NCBI GenBank assembly: GCA_964019165.1
Contig: OZ025278.1
Location: 7,678,028-7,742,027 of the forward strand
DNA from: Mastigias papua
Taxonomy: Eukaryota; Cnidaria; Scyphozoa; Rhizostomeae; Mastigiidae
Direction of reading: 5' to 3'
Length of the DNA stretch: 64,000 nt
Position numbers and translations under genes: made by a program. This document shows positions 39,101 to 52,355 of this stretch, piece after piece. The stretch's first letter is position 1; every line of letters begins with the position of its first letter. The notes beneath the pieces are model-generated. The model made no database searches, was not told where the DNA came from, and was given only the letters and a program-made list of their open reading frames with translations.

Positions 39101-41271
39101 GTAGACGTTGCATAGTATTGTCAGTTTTGCCACATGTAAAGCACTTTAAAGCTGTATATAGTGTAAAATCAAAGACTAAGGCTAATATGAGTAGGACACA
39201 TTGGCTAAACTACTGGCATCGGTGCAAGCATAGATGTAAAAGACGTTGAATGCATGAGATTGACGCACTTGCACTCAATTTCAATCATACAGCAGTATAT
39301 GCACACATTGTGATTGCTTGTGATGGGCCTAAAATACGTATGTGTGCAAAGTCTGACAATACAGCAATGACCACTGATCTGATGGTTATATGATATTATA
39401 AATGCTAGATTCACTGTACAACTATGCTTAGATTATGTTTTGGAGCTATGACACACGTACTTATAGTGATTGTAGACCTTGCATAGTATTGTCAGTTTTG
39501 CCACATGTAAAGCACTTTAAAGCTGTATATAGTGTAAAATCAAAGACTAAGGATAATATGAGTAGGAAACATTGGCTAACCTACTGGCATCGGTGCAAGC
39601 ATAGATGTAAAAGACGTTGAATGCATGAGATTGACGCACTTGCACTCAATTTCAATCATATAGCAGTATATGCACACATTGTGATTGGGCCAAAAATACG
39701 TATGTGTGCAAAGTCTGACAATACAGCAATGACCACTGATCTGATGGTTATATGATATTATAAATGCTAGATTCACTGTACAACTATGCTTAGATTATGT
39801 TTTGGAGCTATGACACACGTACTTATAGTGATTGTAGACCTTGCATAGTATTGTCAGTTTTGCCACATGTAAAGCACTTTAAAGCTGTATATAGTGTAAA
39901 ATCAAAGACTAAGGCTAATATGAGTAGGAAACATTGGCTAACCTACTGGCATCGGTGCAAGCATAGATGTAAAAGACGTTTAATGCATGAGATTGACGCA
40001 CTTGCAATCAATTTCAATCATACAGCAGTATATGCACACATTGTGATTGCTTGTGATGGGCCTAAAATACGTATGTGTGCAAAGTCTGACAATACAGCAA
40101 TGACCACTGATCTGATGGTTATATGATATTATAAATGCTAGATTCACTGTACAACTATGCTTAGATTATGTTTTGGAGCTATGACACACGTAGTTATAGT
40201 GATTGTAGACCTTGCATAGTATTGTCAGTTTTGCCACATGTAAAGCACTTTAAAGCTGTATATAGTGTAAAATCAAAGACTACGGCTAATATGAGTAGGA
40301 AATATTGGCTAAACTACTGGCATCGATGCAAGCATAGATGTAAAAGACGTTTAATGCATGAGATTGACGCACTTGCACTCAATTTCAATCATACAGCAGT
40401 ACATGCACACATTGTGATTGGGCCTAAAATACGTATGTGTGCAAAGTCTGACAATACAGCAATGACCACTGATCTGATGGTTATATGATATTATAAATGC
40501 TAGATTCACTGTACAAATATGCTTAGATTATGTTTTGGAGCTATGACACACGTACTTATAGTGATTGTAGACCTTGCATAGTATTGTCAGTTTTGCCACA
40601 TGTAAAGCACTTTAAAGCTGTATATAGTGTAAAATCAAAGACTAAGGCTAATATGAGTAGGACACATTGGCTAAACTACTGGCATCGGTGCAAGCATAGA
40701 TGTAAAAGACGTTGAATGCATGAGATTGACGCACTTGCACTCAATTTCAATCATACAGCAGTATATGCACACATTGTGATTGCTTGTGATGGGCCTAAAA
40801 TACGTATGTGTGCAAAGTCTGACAATACAGCAATGACCACTGATCTGATGGTTATATGATATTATAAATGCTAGATTCACTGTACAAATATGCTTAGATT
40901 ATGTTTTGGAGCTATGACACACGTACTTATAGTGATTGTAGACCTTGCATAGTATTGTCAGTTTTGCCACATGTAAAGCACTTTAAAGCTGTATATAGTG
41001 TAAAATCAAAGACTAAGGCTAATATGAGTAGGACACATTGGCTAAACTACTGGCATCGGTGCAAGCATAGATGTAAAAGACGTTGAATGCATGAGATTGA
41101 CGCACTTGCACTCAATTTCAATCATACAGCAGTATATGCACACATTGTGATTGCTTGTGATGGGCCTAAAATACGTATGTGTGCAAAGTCTGACAATACA
41201 GCAATGACCACTGATCTGATGGTTATATGATATTATAAATGCTAGATTCACTGTACAACTATGCTTAGATT
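33182..41271 (+). repeat. Eleven-monomer higher-order repeat, two copies, 4,045-bp offset
   Basis: Units at 33182, 33553, 33915, 34286, 34657, 35019, 35390, 35752 and 36123 reappear at 37227, 37598, 37960, 38331, 38702, 39064, 39435, 39797 and 40168. Rare markers confirm the register, for example CGGTGGAAGC (34070s and 38110s), TTTTGCTACATG (34348 and 38393) and CACGTAGTTATAG (36146 and 40191). After 40168 the register slips: the next unit is doubled (40530 and 40901), and the offset becomes 4,407 bp for the following units (36865 to 41272, 37227 to 41634). Confidence 0.9.
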
Positions 41272-41633
41272 ATGTTTTGGAGCTATGACACACGTACTTA
41301 TAGTGATTGTAGACCTTGCATAGTATTGTCAGTTTTGCCACATGTAAAGCACTTTAAAGCTGTATATAGTGTAAAATCAAAGACTAAGGCTAATATGAGT
41401 AGGAAACATTGGCTAAACTACTGGCATCGATGCAAGCATAGATGTAAAAGACGTTTAATGCATGAGATTGACGCACTTGCACTCAATTTCAATCCTACAG
41501 CAGTACATGCACACATTGTGATTGGGCCTAAAATACGTATGTGTGCAAAGTCTGACAATACAGCAATGACCACTGATCTGATGGTTATATGATATTATAA
41601 ATGCTAGATTCACTGTACAAATATGCTTAGATT

Positions 41634-42004
41634 ATGTTTTGGAGCTATGACACACGTACTTATAGTGATTGTAGACCTTGCATAGTATTGTCAGTTTTGC
41701 CACATGTAAAGCACTTTAAAGCTGTATATAGTGTAAAATCAAAGACTAAGGCTAATATGAGTAGGAAACATTGGCTAAACTACTGGCATCGGTGCAAGCA
41801 TAGATGTAAAAGACGTTTAATGCATGAGATTGACGCACTTGCACTCAATTTCAATCATACAGCAGTATATGCACACATTGTGATTGCTTGTGATGGGCCT
41901 AAAATACGTATGTGTGCAAAGTCTGACAATACAGCAATGACCACTGATCTGATGGTTATATGATATTATAAATGCTAGATTCACTGTACAACTATGCTTA
42001 GATT
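41634..42004 (+). repeat. Representative full-length 371-bp monomer
   Basis: This unit matches the interior consensus throughout and can serve as the type monomer. It carries TATAAA 33-38 bp before the phase ATG (41596-41601), the ACGT words at 41654, 41813 and 41905, the hotspot for 9-bp deletions near 41881-41902, and a 109-codon plus-strand frame at 41634-41963. That frame is rich in Lys, Arg, His and Cys in its middle (words such as KHRCKRR) and resembles no family I know. Unit length modulo three is two, so the frame cannot run on into the next unit. Confidence 0.95.
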
Positions 42005-42552
42005 ATGTTTTGGAGCTATGACACACGTACTTATAGTGATTGTAGACCTTGCATAGTATTGTCAGTTTTGCCACATGTAAAGCACTTTAAAGCTGTATAT
42101 AGTGTAAAATCAAAGACTAAGGCTAATATGAGTAGGAAACATTGGCTAAACTACTGGCATCGATGCAAGCATAGATGTAAAAGACGTTTAATGCATGAGA
42201 TTGACGCACTTGCACTCAACTTCAATCATACAGCAGTACATGCACACATTGTGATTGGGCCTAAAATACGTATGTGTGCAAAGTCTGACAATACAGCAAT
42301 GACCACTGATCTGATGGTTATATGATATTATAAATGCTAGATTCACTGTACAACTATGCTTAGATTATGTTTTGGAGCTATGACACACGTACTTATAGTG
42401 ATTGTAGACCTTGCATAGTATTGTCAGTTTTGCCACATGTAAAGCACTTTAAAGCTGTATATAGTGTAAAATCAAAGACTAAGGCTAATATGAGTAGGAC
42501 ACATTGGCTAAACTACTGGCATCGGTGCAAGCATAGATGTAAAAGACGTTGA

Positions 42553-45500
42553 ATGCATGAGATTGACGCACTTGCACTCAATTTCAATCATACAGCAGTA
42601 TATGCACACATTGTGATTGCTTGTGATGGGCCTAAAATACGTATGTGTGCAAAGGCTGACAATACAGCAATGACCACTGATCTGATGGTTATATGATATT
42701 ATAAATGCTAGATTAACTGTACAAATATGCTAAGATTATGGTTTGGAGCAATGACACACGTACTTATAGTGATTGTAGACCTTGCATAGTATTGTCAGTT
42801 ATGCCACATGTAAAGCACTTTAAAGCTGTATATAGTGTAAAATCAAACAGTAAGGTTAATATGAGTAGGAAACATTGGCTAACCTACTGGCATCGGTGCA
42901 AGCATAGATGTAAAAGACGTTGAATGCATGAGATTGACGCACTTGCACTCAATTTCAATCATACAGCAGTATATGCACACATTGTGATTGGGCCAAAAAT
43001 ACGTATGTGTGCAAAGTCTGACAATACAGCCAAGACCACTGATCTGATGGTTATATGATATTATAAATGCTAGATTCACTGTACAAATATGCTTAGATTA
43101 TGTTTTGGAGCTATGACACACGTACTTATAGTGATTGTAGACCTTGCATAGTATTGTCAGTTTTGCCACATTTAAAGCACTTTAAAGCTGTATATAGTGT
43201 AAAATCAAAGACTAAGGCTAATATGAGTAGGAAACATTGGCTAAACTACTGGCATCGGTGAAACACTATATGTAAAAGATGTTAATGCATGAAATTGACG
43301 CATTTCCACTCAACTTCAATTCAACAACAGTATATGTACAAATTGTGATTGCTTGTGATGGGCCTAAAATACGTATGTGTGCAAAGTCTGACAATACAGC
43401 AATGACCACTGATCTGATGGTTATATGATATTATAAATGCTAGATTCACTGTACAAATATGCTTAGATTATGTTTTGGAGCTATGACACACGTACTTATA
43501 GTGATTGTAGAACTTGCATAGTATTGTCAGTTTTGCCACATGTAAAGCACTTTAAAGCTGTATATAGTGTAAAATCAAAGACTAAGGCTAATATGAGTAG
43601 GAAACATTGGCTAAACTACTGGCATCGGTGCAACACTATATGTGAAAGATGTTAATGCATGAAATTGACGCATATCCACTCAATTTCAATTCAACACCAG
43701 TATATATACAAATTGTGATTGCTTGTGATGGGCCTAAAATACGTATGTGTGCAAAGTCTGACAATACAGCAATGACCACTGATCTGATGGTTATATGTTA
43801 TTATAAATGCTAGATTCACTGTACAAATATGCTTAGATTATGTTTTGGAGCTATGACACACGTACTTATAGTGATTGTAGACCTTGCATAGTATTGTCAG
43901 TTTTGCCACATGTAAAGCACTTTAAAGCTGTATATAGTGTAAAATCAAAGACTAAGGCTAATATGAGTAGGAAACATTGGCTAAACTACTGGCATCGGTG
44001 CAACACTATATGTAAAAGATGTTAATGCATGAAATTGACGCATTTCCACTCAATTTAAATTCACCAACAGTATATGTACAAATTGTGATTGCTTGTGATG
44101 GGCCTAAAATACGTATGTGTGCAAAGTCTGACAATACAGCAATGACCACTGATCTGATGGTTATATGAAATTGTAAATTCTAGATTCACTGTACAAACAT
44201 GCATAGATCATGTGTTGGAGCTATGACACACGTACTTATAGTGATTGTAGACCTTGCATAGTATTGTCAGTTTTGCCACATGTAAAGCACTTTAAAGCTG
44301 TATATAGTGTAAAATCAAAGACCAAGGCTAATATGAGTAGGAAACATTGGCTAAACTACTGGCATCGGTGCAAGCATAGATGTAAAAGACGTTTAATGCA
44401 TGAGATTGACGCACTTGCACTCAATTTCAATCATACAGCAGTATATGCACACATTGTGATTGCTTGTGATGGGCCTAAAATACGTATGTGTGCAAAGTCT
44501 GACAATACAGCAATGACCACTGATCTGATGGTTATATGATATTATAAATGCTAGATTCACTGTACAACTATGCTTAGATTATGTTTTGGAGCTATGACAC
44601 ACGTACTTATAGTGATTGTAGACCTTGCATAGTATTGTCAGTTTTGCCACATGTAAAGCACTTTAAAGCTGTATATAGTGTAAAATCAAAGACTAAGGCT
44701 AATATGAGTAGGACACATTGGCTAAACTACTGGCATCGGTGCAAGCATAGATGTAAAAGACGTTGAATGCATGAGATTGACGCACTTGCACTCAATTTCA
44801 ATCATACAGCAGTATATGCACACATTGTGATTGCTTGTGATGGGCCTAAAATACGTATGTGTGCAAAGTCTGACAATACAGCAATGACCACTGATCTGAT
44901 GGTTATATGATATTATAAATGCTAGATTCACTGTACAACTATGCTTAGATTATGTTTTGGAGCTATGACACACGTACTTATAGTGATTGTAGACCTTGCA
45001 TAGTATTGTCAGTTTTGCCACATGTAAAGCACTTTAAAGCTGTATATAGTGTAAAATCAAAGACTAAGGCTAATATGAGTAGGAAACATTGGCTAACCTA
45101 CTGGCATCGGTGCAAGCATAGATGTAAAAGACGTTGAATGCATGAGATTGACGCACTTGCACTCAATTTCAATTTATACAGCAGTATATGCACACATTGT
45201 GATTGCTTGTGATGGGCCTAAAATACGTATGTGTGCAAAGTCTGACAATACAGCAATGACCACTGATCTGATGGTTATATGATATTATAAATGCTAGATT
45301 CACTGTACAACTATGCTTAGATTATGTTTTGGAGCTATGACACACGTACTTATAGTGATTGTAGACCTTGCATAGTATTGTCAGTTTTGCCACATGTAAA
45401 GCACTTTAAAGCTGTATATAGTGTAAAATCAAAGACTAAGGCTAATATGAGTAGGAAACATTGGCTAAACTACTGGCATCGATGCAAGCATAGATGTAAA

Positions 45501-47908
45501 AGACGTTAAATGCATGAGATTGACGCACTTGCACTCAATTTCAATCATACAGCAGTATATGCACACATTGTGATTGCTTGTGATGGGCCTAAAATACGTA
45601 TGTGTGCAAAGTCTGACAATACAGCAATGACCACTGATCTGATGGTTATATGATATTATAAATGCTAGATTCACTGTACAACTATGCTTAGATTATGTTT
45701 TGGAGCTATGACACACGTACTTATAGTGATTGTAGACCTTGCATAGTATTGTCAGTTTTGCCACATGTAAAGCACTTTAAAGCTGTATATAGTGTAAAAT
45801 CAAAGACTAAGGCTAATATGAGTAGGAAACATTGGCTAAACTACTGGCATCGATGCAAGCATAGATGTAAAAGACGTTGAATGCATGAGATTGACGCACT
45901 TGCACTCAATTTCAATCATACAGCAGTATATGCACACATTGTGATTGCTTGTGATGGGCCTAAAATACGTATGTGTGCAAAGGCTGACAATACAGCAATG
46001 ACCACTGATCTGATGGTTATATGATATTATAAATGCTAGATTAACTGTACAAATATGCTAAGATTATGTTTTGGAGCAATGACACACGTACTTATAGTGA
46101 TTGTAGACCTTGCATAGTATTGTCAGTTATGCCACATGTAAAGCACTTTAAAGCTGTATATAGTTTAAAATCAAACACTAAGGTTAATATGAGTAGGAAA
46201 CATTGGCTAACCTACTGGCATCGGTGCAAGCATAGATGTAAAAGACGTTGAATGCATGAGATTGACGCACTTGCACTCAATTTCAATCATACAGCAGTAT
46301 ATGCACACATTGTGATTGGGCCAAAAATACGTATGTGTGCAAAGTCTGACAATACAGCAAAGACCACTGATCTGATGGTTATATGATATTATAACTGCTA
46401 GATTCACTGTACAAATATGCTTAGATTATGTTTTGGAGCTATGACACACGTACTTATAGTGATTGTAGACCTTGCATAGTATTGTCAGTTTTGCCACATT
46501 TAAAGCACTTTAAAGCTGTATATAGTGTAAAATCAAAGACTAAGGCTAATATGAGTAGGAAACATTGGCTAAACTACTGGCATCGGTGAAACACTATATG
46601 TAAAAGATGTTAATGCATGAAATTGACGCATTTCCACTCAACTTCAATTCAACAACAGTATATGTACAAATTGTGATTGCTTGTGATGGGCCTAAAATAC
46701 GTATGTGTGCAAAGTCTGACAATACAGCAATGACCACTGATCTGATGGTTATATGATATTATAAATGCTAGATTCACTGTACAAATATGCTTAGATTATG
46801 TTTTGGAGCTATGACACACGTACTTATAGTGATTGTAGACCTTGTATAGTATTGTCAGTTTTGCCACATGTAAAGCACTTTAAAGCTGTATATAGTGTAA
46901 AATCAAAGACTAAGGCTAATATGAGTAGGAAACATTGGCTAAACTACTGGCATCGGTGCAACACTATATGTGAAAGATGTTAATGCATGAAATTGACGCA
47001 TATCCACTCAATTTCAATTCAACACCAGTATATATACAAATTGTGATTGCTTGTGATGGGCCTAAAATACGTATGTGTGCAAAGTCTGACAATACAGCAA
47101 TGACCACTGATCTGATGGTTATATGTTATTATAAATGCTAGATTCACTGTACAAATATGCTTAGATTATGTTTTGGAGCTATGACACACGTACTTATAGT
47201 GATTGTAGACCTTGCATAGTATTGTCAGTTTTGCCACATGTAAAGCACTTTAAAGCTGTATATAGTGTAAAATCAAAGACTAAGGCTAATATGAGTAGGA
47301 AACATTGGCTAAACTACTGGCATCGGTGCAACACTATATGTAAAAGATGTTAATGCATGAAATTGACGCATTTCCACTCAATTTAAATTCACCAACAGTA
47401 TATGTACAAATTGTGATTGCTTGTGATGGGCCTAAAATACGTATGTGTGCAAAGTCTGACAATACAGCAATGACCACTGATCTGATGGTTATATGAAATT
47501 GTAAATTCTAGATTCACTGTACAAACATGCATAGATCATGTGTTGGAGCTATGACACACGTACTTATAGTGATTGTAGACCTTGCATAGTATTGTCAGTT
47601 TTGCCACATGTAAAGCACTTTAAAGCTGTATATAGTGTAAAATCAAAGACCAAGGCTAATATGAGTAGGAAACATTGGCTAAACTACTGGCATCGGTGCA
47701 AGCATAGATGTAAAAGACGTTTAATGCATGAGATTGACGCACTTGCACTCAATTTCAATCATACAGCAGTATATGCACACATTGTGATTGCTTGTGATGG
47801 GCCTAAACTACGTATGTGTGCAAAGTCTGACAATACAGCAATGACCACTGATCTGATGGTTATATGATATTATAAATGCTAGATTCACTGTACAAATATG
47901 CTTAGATT
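42553..47908 (+). repeat. Roughly 2-kb block repeated at a 3,328-bp offset
   Basis: The markers AAAGGCTGACAATAC (42653 and 45981), TATGCTAAGATTATG (42727 and 46055) and the three 370-bp units at 43100-44209 recur 3,328 bp downstream, at 46066, 46798, 47168 and 47538. The units between the copies (44581-45880) and after them differ, so this is a spaced duplication of about 2 kb rather than a clean nine-monomer tandem. Confidence 0.8.
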
Positions 47909-50900
47909 ATGTTTTGGAGCTATGACACACGTACTTATAGTGATTGTAGACCTTGCATAGTATTGTCAGTTTTGCCACATGTAAAGCACTTTAAAGCTGT
48001 ATATAGTGTAAAATCAAAGACTAAGGCTAATATGAGTAGGAAACATTGGCTAAACTACTGGCATCGGTGCACGGATAGATGTAAAAGACGGCTAATACAT
48101 CAGGTTGATGCACTTGCACTCAATTTCAATCATAGAGCAGTATATGCACACATTGTGATTGCTTGTGATGGGCCTAAAATACGTATGTGTGCAAAGTCTG
48201 ACAATACAGCAATGACCACTGATCTGATGGTTATATGATATTATAAATGCTAGATTCACTGTACAAATATGCTTAGATTATGTTTTGGAGCTATGACACA
48301 CGTACTTATAGTGATTGTAGACCTTGCATAGTATTGTCAGTTTTGCCACATGTAAAGCACTTTAAAGCTGTATATAGTGTAAAATCAAAGACTAAGGCTA
48401 ATATGAGTAGGAAACATTGGCTAAACTACTGGCATCGGTGCAACACTATATGTGAAAGATGTTAATGCATGAAATTGACGCATATCCACTCAATTTCAAT
48501 TCAACACCAGTATATATACAAATTGTGATTGCTTGTGATGGGCCTAAAATACGTATGTGTGCAAAGTCTGACAATACAGCAATGACCACTGATCTGATGG
48601 TTATATGATATTATAAATGCTAGATTCACTGTACAAATATGCTTAGATTATGTTTTGGAGCTATGACACACGTACTTATAGTGATTGTAGACCTTGCATA
48701 GTATTGTCAGTTTTGCCACATGTAAAGCACTTTAAAGCTGTATATAGTGTAAAATCAAAGACTAAGGCTAATATGAGTAGGAAACATTGGCTAAACTACT
48801 GGCATCGGTGCAACACTATATGTAAAAGATGTTAATGCATGAAATTGACGCATTTCCACTCAATTTAAATTCACCAACAGTATATGTACAAATTGTGATT
48901 GCTTGTGATGGGCCTAAAATACGTATGTGTGCAAAGTCTGACAATACAGCAATGACCACTGATCTGATGGTTATATGAAATTGTAAATTCTAGATTCACT
49001 GTACAAACATGCTTAGATCATGTGTTGGAGCTATGACACACGTACTTATAGTGATTGTAGACCTTGCATAGTATTGTCAGTTTTGCCACATGTAAAGCAC
49101 TTTAAAGCTGTATATAGTGTAAAATCAAAGACCAAGGCTAATATGAGTAGGAAACATTGGCTAAACTACTGGCATCGGTGCAAGCATAGATGTAAAAGAC
49201 GTTTAATGCATGAGATTGACGCACTTGCACTCAATTTCAATCATACAGCAGTATATGCACACATTGTGATTGCTTGTGATGGGCCTAAAATACGTATGTG
49301 TGCAAAGTCTGACAATACAGCAATGATCACTGATCTGATGGGTATATGATATTATAAATGCTAGATTCACTGTACAAATATGCTTAGATTATGTTTTGGA
49401 GCTATGACACACGTACTTATAGTGATTGTAGACCTTGCATAGTATTGTCAGTTTTGCCACATGTAAAGCACTTTAAAGCTGTATATAGTGTAAAATCAAA
49501 GACTAAGGCTAATATGAGTAGGAAACATTGGCTAAACTACTGGCATCGGTGCAACACTATATGTGAAAGATGTTAATGCATGAAATTGACGCATTTCCAC
49601 TCAATTTCAATTCAACACCAGTATATATACAAATTGTGATTGCTTGTGATGGGCCTAAAATACGTATGTGTGCAAAGTCTGACAATACAGCAATGACCAC
49701 TGATCTGATGGTTATATGATATTGTAAATTCTAGATTCACTGTACAAACATGCATAGATCATGTGTTGGAGCTATGACACACGTACTTATAGTGATTGTA
49801 GACCTTGTATAGTATTGTCAGTTTTGCCACATTTAAAGCACTTTAAAGCTGTATATAGTGTAAAATCAAAGACCAAGGCTAATATGAGTAGGGAACATTG
49901 GCTAAACTACTGGCATCGGTGCAAGCATAGATGTAAAAGACGTTTAATGCATGAGATTGACGCACTTGCACTCAATTTCAATCATACAGCAGTATATGCA
50001 CACATTGTGATTGCTTGTGATGGGCCTAAAATACGTATGTGTGCAAAGTCTGACAATACAGCAACGACCACTGATCTGATGGTTATATGATATTATAAAT
50101 GCTAGATTCACTGTACAAATATTCTTAGATTATGTTTTGGAGCTATGACACACGTACTTATAGTGATTGTAGACCTTGCATAGCATTGTCAGTTTTGCCA
50201 CATGTAAAGCACTTTAAAGCTGTATATAGTGTAAAATAAAAGACTAAGGCTAATATGAGTAGGAAACATTGGCTAAACTACTGGCATCGGTGCAAGCATA
50301 GATGTAAAAGACGTTTAATGCATGAGATTGACGCACTTGCACTCAATTTCAATCATACAGCAGTATATGCACACATTGTGATTGCTTGTGATGGGCCTAA
50401 AATACGTATGTGTGCAAAGTCTGACAATACAGCAATGACCACTGATCTGATGGTTATATGTTATTATAAATGCTAGATTCACTGTACAAATATGCTTAGG
50501 TTATGTTTTGGAGCTATGACACACGTACTTATAGTGATTGTAGACCTTGCATAGTATTGTCAGTTTTGCCACATGTAAAGCACTTTAAAGCTGTATATAG
50601 TGTAAAATCAAAGGCTAAGGCTAATATGAGTAGGAAACATTGGCTAAACTACTGGCATCGGTGCAACACTATATGTAAAAGATGTTAATGCATGAAATTG
50701 ACGCATTTCCACTCAATTTAAATTCACCAACAGTATATGTACAAATTGTGATTGCTTGTGATGGGCCTAAAATACGTATGTGTGCAAAGTCTGACAATAC
50801 AGCAATGACCACTGATCTGTTGGTTATATGAAATTGTAAATTCTAGATTCACTGTACAAACATGCATAGATCATGTGTTGGAGCTATGACACACGTACTT

Positions 50901-52355
50901 ATAGTGATTGTAGACCTTGTATAGTATTGTCAGTTTTGCCACATGTAAAGCACTTTAAAGCTGTATATAGTGTAAAATCAAAGACCAAGGCTAATATGAG
51001 TAGGAAACATTGGCTAAACTACTGGCATCGATGCAAGCATAGATGTAAAAGACGTTTAATGCATGAGATTGACGCACTTGCACTCAATTTCAATCATACA
51101 GCAGTATATGCACACATTGTGATTGCTTGTGATGGGCCTAAAATACGTATGTGTGCAAAGTCTGACAATACAGCAATGACCACTGATCTGATGGGTATAT
51201 GATATTATAAATGCTAGATTCACTGTACAAATATGCTTAGATTATGTTTTGGAGCTATGACACACGTACTTATAGTGATTGTAGACCTTGCATAGTATTG
51301 TCAGTTTTGCCACATGTAAAGCACTTTAAAGCTGTATATAGTGTAAAATCAAAGACTAAGGCTAATATGAGTAGGAAACATTGGCTAAACTACTGGAATC
51401 GGTGCAAGCATTGATGTAACAGACGTGTAATGCATGAGATTGACGCACTTGCACTCAATTTCAATCATACAGCAGTATATGCACACATTGTGATTGCTTG
51501 TGATGGGCCTAAAATACGTATGTGTGCAAAGTCTGACAATACAGCAATGACCACTGATCTGATGGTTATATGTTATTATAAATGCTAGATTCACTGTACA
51601 AATATGCTTAGATTATGTTTTGGAGCTATGACACACGTACTTATAGTGATTGTAGACCTTGCATAGTATTGTCAGTTTTGCCACATGTAAAGCACTTTAA
51701 AGCTGTATATAGTGTAAAATCAAAGGCTAAGGCTAATATGAGTAGGAAACATTGGCTAAACTACTGGCATCGGTGCAACACTATATGTAAAAGATGTTAA
51801 TGCATGAAATTGACGCATTTCCACTCAATTTAAATTCACCAACAGTATATGTACAAATTGTGATTGCTTGTGATGGGCCTAAAATACGTATGTGTGCAAA
51901 GTCTGACAATACAGCAATGACCACTGATCTGATGGTTATATGAAATTGTAAATTCTAGATTCACTGTACAAACATGCATAGATCATGTGTTGGAGCTATG
52001 ACACACGTACTTATAGTGATTGTAGACCTTGTATAGTATTGTCAGTTTTGCCACATGTAAAGCACTTTAAAGCTGTATATAGTGTAAAATCAAAGACCAA
52101 GGCTAATATGAGTAGGAAACATTGGCTAAACTACTGGCATCGGTGCAAGCATAGATGTAAAAGACGTTTAATGCATGAGATTGACGCACTTGCACTCAAT
52201 TTCAATCATACAGCAGTATATGCACACATTGTGATTGCTTGTGATGGGCCTAAAGTACGTATGTGTGCAAAGTCTGACAATACAGCAATGACCACTGATC
52301 TGATGGGTATATGATATTATAAATGCTAGATTCACTGTACAAATATGCTTAGATT
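46798..52355 (+). repeat. Short-period higher-order repeats, four-unit (1,482 bp) and three-unit (1,112 bp)
   Basis: The unit series 46798, 47168, 47538 returns at 48280, 48650, 49020 (offset 1,482). The pair 50503, 50873 returns at 51615, 51985 (offset 1,112). All include 370-bp units with the CAACACTATATG patch, followed by a unit marked by CATGCATAGATCATGTGTTGG. Rapid changes of period over 5 kb suggest repeated small unequal exchanges. Confidence 0.8.

Noticed and set aside
41634..42004. CENP-B box in the monomer
   Set aside because: No TTCG....A..CGGG-like sequence was found by eye, so a centromeric role cannot be argued from that motif.
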